NCBI GenBank assembly: GCA_001282665.1
Contig: LN874946.1
Span: 199,389-263,388, forward strand
Source of the DNA: Clostridiales bacterium mt11
Lineage (GTDB): Bacteria > Bacillota > Clostridia > Tissierellales > Tepidimicrobiaceae
Reading direction: 5' to 3'
DNA length: 64,000 nucleotides
The translations under genes were made by a program, and so were the position numbers. The notes under the pieces were generated by a model, which saw nothing but the letters and a program-made list of their open reading frames with translations, ran no database searches and was not told where the DNA came from. The number at the start of each line of letters is the position of its first letter. The first letter of the stretch is position 1. This document shows positions 19,097-26,004 of this stretch, piece by piece.

Positions 19097-19292
19097 ACTT
19101 TCCAGCTCCTTTTTTATTAAATTTATATATTATAGAGCTGAAAAATCTAATATATAACGATTTTTAAAAATTTTAGGGGGTCGAACCGTTATCGTATTTA
19201 CTTTTTTTAAATAGTATGGCATCATGCTTGTATGAGGTTATAAAAATTGACCATAAATCTATAATAAAAAAATAAGAAAGGAGGAAAAATAA

Positions 19293-19538
19293 ATGTTAGA
19301 AACTGTTATAAAAAATAAGGAAATAAGCATGGGAGCAAAGACAATATATGTATACTTGAACCTAATAAGCAAGAATAAAGAAGTAAGAGACAAGTCTGTA
19401 AGGGCAATTGGGAAAGAAGTAGGGGTGACATATCAAACGGTTTGTAGGCACTTACAGGAGCTTACAGAGGCTAATCTAATCGAAAGGACTATACACCCTA
19501 AAAAGCCACAAATAATTAAGTTAAAGGGGGAGGAATAA
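19293..19538 (+). CDS. Small winged-helix DNA-binding protein
   Basis: An 81-residue protein almost entirely made of a winged helix-turn-helix: SVRAIGKEVGVTYQTVCRHLQELTEANLIER. This resembles the helix-turn-helix parts of plasmid and phage replication initiators. The ribosome site AAAGGAGG is ideal. It is immediately followed by a larger protein whose TTG start abuts this gene's stop codon, so the two are coupled and probably act together. The region 19097-19292 upstream holds no other gene. Confidence 0.7.
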   Translation: MLETVIKNKEISMGAKTIYVYLNLISKNKEVRDKSVRAIGKEVGVTYQTVCRHLQELTEANLIERTIHPKKPQIIKLKGEE

Positions 19539-20927
19539 TTGAAGGATGAAAATAAAACTATAGAACTTCCAGACTACATTTATTGGCATTGGATAGGGGA
19601 AGAGAAAGAGTTTTTAGACCCAATAGCAGATATAGAATATCTCTGCAAAATAGAAGCTGTTTTATATACGCTAAGAAAAGAAAGAAACGAGAATAAAATA
19701 GATAATAAATACCTTGAAGAAGTATATATGGATATGGAAGATTATGAAAGAGAGAAAATAAGACAAAGTATTCTTAAGGATGCAATGGTAAGAAAAATAA
19801 AGATAGATAGAAAAAAGATTAAAAAAGAAAAAGAAAAGAAACAGAAGGAATATTTTGAATATCAGAAAAAAATAAAAGAAGATAGGAAAAACAGAGATAT
19901 TACAAAAAAAATAAAAGCTCTCTGGGGAGAGGAGCTTTTAGATGAACCTAATATAAAAATAAAAAGAACATTTACAATTACTAATATTATATCAGAAAAT
20001 GTAAAAAATACAACTTTCTATAGCAATACAATGGCTTTGAATTATATTAGAAGAAACAATTTTTTTAAATTTAAAATTGGACAAGAATTTCTATGTGAAA
20101 TAGTAGAAGGAAATATTGGATGGATTGGAAAAGATGCAGAAACAGAAAGAGTAAGATACTTTTCCAAAAATCCAGAAACAGGAAAATTCTTCTACTTAGA
20201 TATTATAGATTTAGTACAAATGGAACTTAAATGTAGTTTTGTATACGCATTTTTAAAGGTAATGGAGTTGCTAAAAATAAAAACGGAAGAGGAGGAATGG
20301 AAGAAAATACAAACAGAAAAGTATAGAAATAATATAAAAATAACGGATAATGCAAGTTATAATTTTAAAATCAGCTATCCAAACTTATATAAATTAATTG
20401 GGAAACAAATAAAAGTATTGGAAAAACTAAATGCTATAGGGTTTTACAACATTAGAACGCTGATGGAAAGAGTAGGGGAAGATGCTATATTTTTTAGTTC
20501 TTATCAGTATGTTGCAGATTTTTTAGATGTTAGTAAATCTTCTGTGGCAAAGGCAGTTAATTTATTTGCAACTTTAGGGCTTATTAATATAATTAATGAA
20601 AATAAGATACCACCACATTTGCTTGATAGAGCAAAAAAAGAAGCTAAGGATAAGGGTTGGAAGAATTTGGTCACATATTTTACAATTCCTTACTACTCTA
20701 CTAAAGTCCTTAGAGATGCAGAAGAGATAGCTAAGCAACTAAGAGAAAATGGAATAACTGTAAGAAATATATCTATAAAAACTCTTGAAGAAGCTTTTGG
20801 AGAGGAAATGGTTCAGAAAGTTTTTCCAAATACTAAAGAAAACACTGAGAAGATAATGGAGATAAAAAACATGAAGAAACAATATTGGGAGCAGATAGAG
20901 GAAAAAGTGAAAGAGATGACGGTTTAA
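19539..20927 (+). CDS. Replication-type helical protein with C-terminal HTH
   Basis: A 462-residue protein starting at TTG 19539, directly after the preceding stop codon, with GGGGGAGG as ribosome site. Residues 95-140 form a long Lys/Glu helix. Near residue 325 an HTH reads VADFLDVSKSSVAKAVNLF. No family is recognised with certainty. The arrangement (small wHTH plus larger HTH protein near an integrase) resembles replication-initiation modules of integrative elements, but this is inference. Confidence 0.55.
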   Translation: MKDENKTIELPDYIYWHWIGEEKEFLDPIADIEYLCKIEAVLYTLRKERNENKIDNKYLEEVYMDMEDYEREKIRQSILKDAMVRKIKIDRKKIKKEKEKKQKEYFEYQKKIKEDRKNRDITKKIKALWGEELLDEPNIKIKRTFTITNIISENVKNTTFYSNTMALNYIRRNNFFKFKIGQEFLCEIVEGNIGWIGKDAETERVRYFSKNPETGKFFYLDIIDLVQMELKCSFVYAFLKVMELLKIKTEEEEWKKIQTEKYRNNIKITDNASYNFKISYPNLYKLIGKQIKVLEKLNAIGFYNIRTLMERVGEDAIFFSSYQYVADFLDVSKSSVAKAVNLFATLGLINIINENKIPPHLLDRAKKEAKDKGWKNLVTYFTIPYYSTKVLRDAEEIAKQLRENGITVRNISIKTLEEAFGEEMVQKVFPNTKENTEKIMEIKNMKKQYWEQIEEKVKEMTV

Positions 20928-20929
20928 GG

Positions 20930-20967
20930 AAGTTATGTAAAAAAACATAGCTTCTTTTTTTATGTTT
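20930..20967 (+). terminator. Terminator after the replication-type gene
   Basis: AAGTTATGT and ACATAGCTT pair around an A-rich loop (20931-20956) and are followed by a T-run. Confidence 0.85.
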
Positions 20968-21406
20968 ATTCTTATAACATTCAATGGATTAACTTTTTGG
21001 TAAAAAATAATTCCGCAAAATGTGAAACAATATACCATGTATATCAAAAAAATAGCTTATGTTTTAAATAGTTCTAAATAAACTTAAATTTTATTTAAGG
21101 AGAGTTATATTTCCAAGCTAACTATTTTTTAATAGATATTAGTTTTTTTTAGGGGGATACCCCCTCTTGCCCCAAAAACGGGGGCAATTCACCCCATCAT
21201 ATATCTCTAAACTTTCATAGAGCCTTGTAAATAGATATTTTATCCATATTAAACCAATATAAAAATAAAACATTTATATTGCTCCAATTTTATTTAAAGG
21301 ATAAATTCTAAAAAGGTAATGTAAAATAATCTGTGCTTTTAGGAAATAAAAATCTCTTTTCTGGCAAGAATCAAGATAAGATTTAAACCAGAAAGGAGAA
21401 TTTTTT
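20968..21406. other. Non-coding stretch before the IS256 gene with a GC-rich double hairpin
   Basis: No gene is seen. An unusually GC-rich patch at 21152-21187 has GGGGG-ATA-CCCCC followed at once by TTGCCCC and GGGGCAA arms (21167-21173 and 21181-21187). The surrounding DNA is very AT-rich. Such patches are found in transfer or replication origins, but no relaxase is encoded here, so the function is open. Confidence 0.5.
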
Positions 21407-22690
21407 ATGTCAACATTACCAAAGGAAGTTTTAAGAAATATGATTAATGATGGAAATTTAAAAACAGCAGGAGATCTTCATTCTTATCTAAAGTATATGT
21501 TTAAAGATGCACTCCAAGAGATGTTAGAGGCAGAATTAGAAATGGAGCTAGGATATTCTAAGGGAGATAAAAAGAATAAAGATACCGATAATAGAAGAAA
21601 TGGTTATTCAAAAAAGATTGTAAAAACTCAATTTGGTGAGCTACCAATAGAAGTACCAAGAGATAGAGATGGAGAGTTTGAGCCGATTGTAGTGCCTAAA
21701 CATAAAAGAGATATATCAGGTATAGAAGAGAAAGTAATCTCTCTTTATGGAAGAGGTATGTCAACTAGAGATATTCATGAACAAATAAAAGATATCTATG
21801 GAATAGAAATATCTGCAGAAATGGTAAGTAAGATGACTGATAGAATAATACCTCAAATTAGAGAATGGCAAAATAGGCCTTTAAATAAGGTTTATCCATT
21901 TGTATTTATGGATGCTATACATTACAAAGTAAGAGAGGATGGGCAGATAAAAAGTAAAGCAGCTTATGTTGTATTAGGAGTTGATTTAGATGGTTTTAAA
22001 GATATTCTAGGAATCTGGATAGGAGAAAATGAATCATCTAAATTCTGGCTTGGGGTATTAAATGATATGAAAAATAGAGGGTTAGAGGATGTATTAATAT
22101 TTAGTATAGATGGACTTACAGGACTTAAAGAGGCAATATTTGCGGCATATCCTAATGCTGAAATACAAAGATGTATAATTCATCAACTAAGAAACTCCTT
22201 TAAATATGTAAGTTACAAAGATCTAAGAGAATTCGCTAGCGACTTCAAAAATGTATATAAGGCAATTAATGAAGAAGAAGCTCTTGAGAATTTAAAAGAA
22301 CTTGAAGAAAAATGGGGTAAAAAGTATCCATATTCCATTAAAAGCTGGGAAATGAACTGGGGTGTGCTTTCTCCATTTTTCAAGTATCCAGAGGAAATTA
22401 GAACTGTAATGTACACTACAAACATCATAGAAGGCTTTCACAGACAGCTAAGAAAAGTAACTAAGACTAAAACCATGTTCCCATCAGATGAAGCTCTCCA
22501 AAAGATACTTTACCTAGCAAGTCAAAATGCAATGAAGAAATGGTCCAGAAGATATAAAAACTGGGATCTAATATTAAACCAGTTAATCATATTCTTTGAC
22601 GGAAGAATCGGACCACATCTTTAACATGCCACATCAGTAAGCCTTTTAATCTTAAAATAGGATTTTAATTTTGGGTACACCTATAATAAG
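21316..22690 (+). mobile_element. Insertion sequence of the IS256 family (ends approximate)
   Basis: The intact transposase gene defines the element. Clear terminal inverted repeats and an 8-9 bp target duplication could not be found by eye. The limits given assume the usual length of about 1.3-1.4 kb and a weak similarity between GGTAATGTAAAAT near 21317 and the reverse complement of the region near 22680. Both ends should be treated as provisional. Confidence 0.35.
21407..22624 (+). CDS. IS256-family transposase
   Basis: A 405-residue mutator-type transposase with the DDE catalytic core: Asp in FMDAIHYKVR, Asp in FSIDGLTGL and Glu in TNIIEGFHRQLRKVTK. The N-terminus contains ALQEMLEAELEMELGYSKGDKK, typical of the family. 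The length is full and the frame is intact, so it could be active. The ribosome site AAAGGAGA is upstream. The insertion separates the replication-type genes from the signal peptidase gene. Confidence 0.95.
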   Translation: MSTLPKEVLRNMINDGNLKTAGDLHSYLKYMFKDALQEMLEAELEMELGYSKGDKKNKDTDNRRNGYSKKIVKTQFGELPIEVPRDRDGEFEPIVVPKHKRDISGIEEKVISLYGRGMSTRDIHEQIKDIYGIEISAEMVSKMTDRIIPQIREWQNRPLNKVYPFVFMDAIHYKVREDGQIKSKAAYVVLGVDLDGFKDILGIWIGENESSKFWLGVLNDMKNRGLEDVLIFSIDGLTGLKEAIFAAYPNAEIQRCIIHQLRNSFKYVSYKDLREFASDFKNVYKAINEEEALENLKELEEKWGKKYPYSIKSWEMNWGVLSPFFKYPEEIRTVMYTTNIIEGFHRQLRKVTKTKTMFPSDEALQKILYLASQNAMKKWSRRYKNWDLILNQLIIFFDGRIGPHL

Positions 22691-22729
22691 ATATCTACAT
22701 TAAGATATAGCTACCCATAATTAAAATTA

Positions 22730-22777
22730 TTGCCAGAACTAATCATTTTAATGCATAAAACAAAATAGTTCCGGCAA
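22730..22777. repeat. Inverted repeat downstream of the IS256 gene
   Basis: TTGCCAGAACTA (22730-22741) and TAGTTCCGGCAA (22766-22777) are 12-bp arms with one mismatch around a 24-base spacer. It may be an end of an older element or a terminator-like structure. A related word (TTCTGGCAA) also occurs at 21359-21367 before the transposase gene. Confidence 0.5.
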
Positions 22778-22854
22778 AGATAAATACAAGATATTTAATT
22801 GTAAGTTTTATCCAGCTTAATATTTCTTGCTAGATTAGAGATGATTAATTCTCT

Positions 22855-23358
22855 CTAAAACACAAAGTTTTTTATATTCTCTCTAAAAAATACTTTTCCT
22901 ATAATATCTTTCTTATCGACAAAACCTACTTCTTCAGAACGACTATCTATACTATAATTTCTATTATCCCCCATTACAAAAACTTTTCCTTCTGGAACAA
23001 TTGTGTCAACTTCTCCCCAGAAAATACTTTCATTAATGTAATTTTCTTTTATTTCTTTACCATTAATATATACTTTACTATTTTTTATCTGAAGACTATC
23101 ATTTTCGTTAGCAATTACTCTTTTTATAAGAATTCTTTCATCTTTAAAATGTGAGTTAAAGAGAATAATATCATTTTCTTTTGGAAGATTATTTTTATAT
23201 GCCATTTTATTAACTACTAAATAATCATTTTCATTAAAAGTTGGACACATTGATGCTCCTTTTACTAATGAAGGAGCTACAAACCTGGTAATTATAAAAA
23301 CAAAAGAAAATGCTAAAACAACTACTTTTACCCATTCAAAAATTTCTTTATTTTTCAT
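22855..23358 (-). CDS. Signal peptidase I
   Basis: A 167-residue type I signal peptidase with one N-terminal membrane segment (residues 8-30). The catalytic Ser is in GASMCPTF (S-x-M motif), the catalytic Lys in ILIKRVIA, and the conserved box GDNRNYSIDSR is present. It cleaves Sec signal peptides on the outer face of the membrane. Finding one inside a genomic island, close to three genes for proteins with signal peptides, suggests it is devoted to them (inference). Confidence 0.95.
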   Translation of the reverse strand: MKNKEIFEWVKVVVLAFSFVFIITRFVAPSLVKGASMCPTFNENDYLVVNKMAYKNNLPKENDIILFNSHFKDERILIKRVIANENDSLQIKNSKVYINGKEIKENYINESIFWGEVDTIVPEGKVFVMGDNRNYSIDSRSEEVGFVDKKDIIGKVFFRENIKNFVF

Positions 23359-23404
23359 TTATAAGACAACCTCCCTTTTTAATTTTGATTTAATTATGTA
23401 CAGA

Positions 23405-23441
23405 ATAAAAGGCCCTATCTTTTTTAAAGAGGGCCTTTAGA
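23405..23441 (-). terminator. Hairpin upstream of the signal peptidase gene
   Basis: AAAGGCCCT (23408-23416) and AGGGCCTTT (23430-23438) are 9-bp arms. The minus-strand product ends in TTTTATTC. It lies between two minus-strand genes and could stop transcripts entering lepB from upstream, or act as a leader attenuator. Confidence 0.6.
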
Positions 23442-23715
23442 AAGGATAAAAAATTATTGAAAAATAAAACACTTGTTATGAATAAGTATAGCATACAGTA
23501 ATAAAAAAACAACGATAGATGTGGGCTAATAAGTCTTACTCCTATTTATCAAAAGTATATGTATATTATATATATAAAGTTCATACATTTTTTTTAAAAA
23601 AGCTATTTTAATAAGAAAAGGTATATACATTGTATACATATTATGCATACAAAATGAACAAAAAATTGAATAACTATATAAAATATATGAACAATATACA
23701 TACATTGTACATACA
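23442..23715. other. AT-rich spacer with repeated TACATTGTA motifs
   Basis: No gene. Two related words occur about 75 bases apart: GTATATACATTGTATAC (23621-23637, itself palindromic) and ATACATTGTACATAC (near 23699-23714). They may be operator copies for the signal peptidase transcript, which reads leftward from here. The rest is simple AT-rich sequence. Confidence 0.4.
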
Positions 23716-23747
23716 AAAATAAGGCTAACTAAAAAGCTAACCTTATT
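23716..23747 (-). terminator. Terminator overlapping the end of the membrane-protein gene
   Basis: AATAAGG/CTAAC and GTTAG/CCTTATT arms form a stem on the minus strand followed by TTTTTG. The 5' arm overlaps the last codons of the 23729-24151 gene. Confidence 0.75.
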
Positions 23748-24151
23748 ACTTGTAAAAAGTTTGGAATATCTATATTTTTAAATCGCTTTAACACATATCT
23801 TATAGCTCCCCATGCTATAGAAGTTACTATAAAAACGACTATTGTATATAAAAACATATATCCAAGTCCTTCAACTACACTTATAGTGATTATGCCTATA
23901 ATTAATAAACCTGCTAAGCCAAAATACTTAACCTTAAATAATTTTCCTATAATATATAATAATGGTTGTAAATAATGTCTAAGACCTTTAGTTACATCTT
24001 GTCCTTTCTTAGCCCGATATAGTCCGTAAAAAGGCATTAAAACCATAACTATCATTATTATATTCAATCCTATTAGGATGAAATTAGATAGTATAAAAGA
24101 TAACAACAAAATCCCTAATAATTTAATAAGACCTATTTGAATCCTAAGCAT
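23729..24151 (-). CDS. Multi-spanning membrane protein, unknown function
   Basis: A 140-residue very hydrophobic protein with about four membrane segments (residues 8-28, 30-48, 78-96 and 98-118) separated by basic loops such as YRAKKGQDVTKG and YVLKRFKN. I recognise no family. It lies in the same direction as the signal peptidase and could be part of the same secretion-linked group. The ribosome site AAAGGAGGAG is near-perfect. Confidence 0.65.
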   Translation of the reverse strand: MLRIQIGLIKLLGILLLSFILSNFILIGLNIIMIVMVLMPFYGLYRAKKGQDVTKGLRHYLQPLLYIIGKLFKVKYFGLAGLLIIGIITISVVEGLGYMFLYTIVVFIVTSIAWGAIRYVLKRFKNIDIPNFLQVIRLAF

Positions 24152-24372
24152 ATAAAAACTCCTCCTTTGTATTTACCTTACTTTTTATAATATTTCCTAT
24201 AAAACATCTTTTTCCTTGATGGAGTAAAACCGACTATTTTTCCTTTTTTATAAATTTATATATACTATTCATATAGAAATCTTTTATAAAAAATAATATA
24301 AATTTAATAAAAATTGCATTGTATTATGTTCCTAAAACCATTGATTTTACTTAAGTTAAGACATTTTTAAGC

Positions 24373-24401
24373 TTGAGTAACTTTCAAAAAAATGATATAA
24401 T
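24373..24401 (+). promoter_or_regulatory. Promoter of the first CuAO-N-domain gene
   Basis: TTGAGT (24373-24378) and TATAAT (24396-24401) with 17-base spacing. A second TATAAT-like box follows at about 24409. The start codon is 71 bases downstream, leaving a leader of about 60 bases with a strong GAGGGGG ribosome site. Confidence 0.75.
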
Positions 24402-24471
24402 ATTGACTATAATCTATATAAGAAATCTATAATATATAAACAATAAAAAAACTAATGAGGGGGTAAAAAAC

Positions 24472-25464
24472 ATGAAACAATTTAAAAGTAGAAAATTAAT
24501 CCTGCTAATAGCAGTTTTTGTATTAGTTGTAGCAAATGTAGCTTATGCAAGTGGAGGAGTAGAAAATTATAAAATCTTCATCGATGGTAAGCCTGTTCAA
24601 TTCAACAAAGACCTTGGATATCCTATTGTAGAGAATGGTAGAACTTTAGTGCCTATTCGTATTATCTCTGAAAATATGGGATATAATGTAGAATGGGAAA
24701 ATAAAGAACAAAAGCTAACTATCACAGATACTAAGACCACAATTGAGTTTAAAATTGGTGAAACTACTGCTTTAGTAAATGGAAAAAGAGTACCAATGGA
24801 TACCAGAGAAGATGAAAATGGCAAAAGTGTTCCAGTTGATACAAAAGCTCAACTTGTAGGTAGTAGGACTTATGTGCCAATCAGGTTTATTAGTGAAAAC
24901 ATGGGTGCTACTGTAGATTGGAAAATCGAAGGCAAAACACTTTATGTTTACATTGTAAGACCTGGGACAACCCCAACTACACCTAATGTAGGAACAATCC
25001 CTGGGACTGCTGATTACTCTGAAAATGGATATATAGAAAATATCAAAAAGATATCTGAGTTCTTTGGAAAAGACCTTGATACTCGAATGGGTGGAAAAAC
25101 AATGGCTTCTTTTAATCCAATCATGGGTGGAACAGACTCTTCTTTTCTTTATGTAGTTAATAGACCAGGGGAAGATTATGAGGCTAAGGTAGTTGTAAAA
25201 AATTGGTTTGTTAATAGCGATATTGGCACTCCTATGGAAAAAGAAATGAAGAAAATTAATCCTACAGTAAAAGAAGTTCTTCGCTTCTACCTACCAGATG
25301 GCTACGAAAAACTATATAAAATTATAGATGATGGTTTCAATTGGAGATGGGATGATGCATCAAAATATGTGAATAAAGATATCTCTAATTTAATTGGAAG
25401 TGACAAGCCAGTTAAACTGATTGATGGTAATGGTGGATTACACATAGAAATAGGGACTAATTAG
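24472..25464 (+). CDS. Secreted protein with tandem copper-amine-oxidase N-terminal-type domains
   Basis: A 330-residue protein with a Sec signal peptide (residues 1-27, ending AYA-SGG). Two Cu_amine_oxidN1-type modules follow at about residues 30-85 (GRTLVPIRIISENMGY) and 86-165 (SRTYVPIRFISENMG). After a Thr/Pro linker (TPTTPNVG) comes a C-terminal domain of about 150 residues with the aromatic segment GFNWRWDDASKYVN. No catalytic copper domain is present. These N-domains are common wall-associated modules in clostridia. A close paralogue lies at 33170-34165 with the same layout. It is likely exported and processed by the island signal peptidase. Confidence 0.85.
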   Translation: MKQFKSRKLILLIAVFVLVVANVAYASGGVENYKIFIDGKPVQFNKDLGYPIVENGRTLVPIRIISENMGYNVEWENKEQKLTITDTKTTIEFKIGETTALVNGKRVPMDTREDENGKSVPVDTKAQLVGSRTYVPIRFISENMGATVDWKIEGKTLYVYIVRPGTTPTTPNVGTIPGTADYSENGYIENIKKISEFFGKDLDTRMGGKTMASFNPIMGGTDSSFLYVVNRPGEDYEAKVVVKNWFVNSDIGTPMEKEMKKINPTVKEVLRFYLPDGYEKLYKIIDDGFNWRWDDASKYVNKDISNLIGSDKPVKLIDGNGGLHIEIGTN

Positions 25465-25470
25465 AAGGTA

Positions 25471-25512
25471 CAAGGGTTAAGGGACAAGGTTCTTTAGCCC
25501 TTTAACCTTATA
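25471..25512 (+). terminator. Hairpin after the first CuAO-N-domain gene
   Basis: GGGTTAAGGG pairs with CCCTTTAACC with a one-base bulge around a loop of about 14 bases. Closely related GGTTAAGG hairpins end other transcripts in this island, at 28980 and 33003. Confidence 0.6.
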
Positions 25513-25529
25513 ATTGAAGGAGTGCTGTT

Positions 25530-25715
25530 ATGAAGAATATGGAATCAAATAAAGAAAGGATACATACTATTGCAAGTAGAATTGGGGTAAATTTCGTAGA
25601 TGAAAAAGATAGCAATATACTTAATTCAAAAATGCTTAATATATCAAAAGCAAATAGACAGGAGGTTAAGAAAGTCATTCAAAGGCAATTAGAAAATTTA
25701 GTAGAAAGGAGGTAA
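25530..25715 (+). CDS. Small protein of an island-specific family (member A)
   Basis: A 61-residue protein with a good AAGGAG ribosome site. Its N-terminal part (IHTIASRIGVNFV) matches the two small proteins at 29075 and 29295, which begin with the same IAxRxGxxxV pattern. The rest is a charged helix. Function unknown. Three copies in one island make it real as a family. It is followed 6 bases later by a small membrane protein. Confidence 0.55.
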   Translation: MKNMESNKERIHTIASRIGVNFVDEKDSNILNSKMLNISKANRQEVKKVIQRQLENLVERR

Positions 25716-25721
25716 TATATA

Positions 25722-25847
25722 GTGGAATTATTACTTGTTTCGATTGTTGCATCTATAGCCATTATTTCTATGACAATTATGACATTTAAAGCAATAAAAA
25801 TGATTCTATTAAATAACATCGACTTGATTAATAGAATTAATGAGTAG
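25722..25847 (+). CDS. Small single-span membrane protein
   Basis: A 41-residue protein starting at GTG 25722 with the near-perfect ribosome site AAAGGAGGT 8 bases upstream. Residues 2-27 form one hydrophobic segment (ELLLVSIVASIAIISMTIM) and the tail is charged. A terminator follows at once. Function unknown, but the strong ribosome site and tight spacing support translation. Confidence 0.55.
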   Translation: MELLLVSIVASIAIISMTIMTFKAIKMILLNNIDLINRINE

Positions 25848-25874
25848 ACTATACTATGTAGTCTGCTTTTTTTA
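25844..25874 (+). terminator. Terminator after the small membrane protein gene
   Basis: AGACTA and TAGTCT form a stem followed by GCTTTTTTT. The 5' arm overlaps the stop codon of the preceding gene. Confidence 0.8.
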
Positions 25875-26004
25875 TGCGTTTCTTTATACTTCATGTAAAT
25901 TTGCATATTATATAAAACACTATAGAACTGCATTCATAGTGAAATGTTATTAAAAAACAGATAAAATTAAGAAGTAAAAACGATTATGGAAAGGAGGAAA
26001 TTTG

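Noticed and set aside
24472..25464. Copper amine oxidase enzyme
   Set aside because: Only the N-terminal-type modules are present; the catalytic copper/topaquinone domain is missing.
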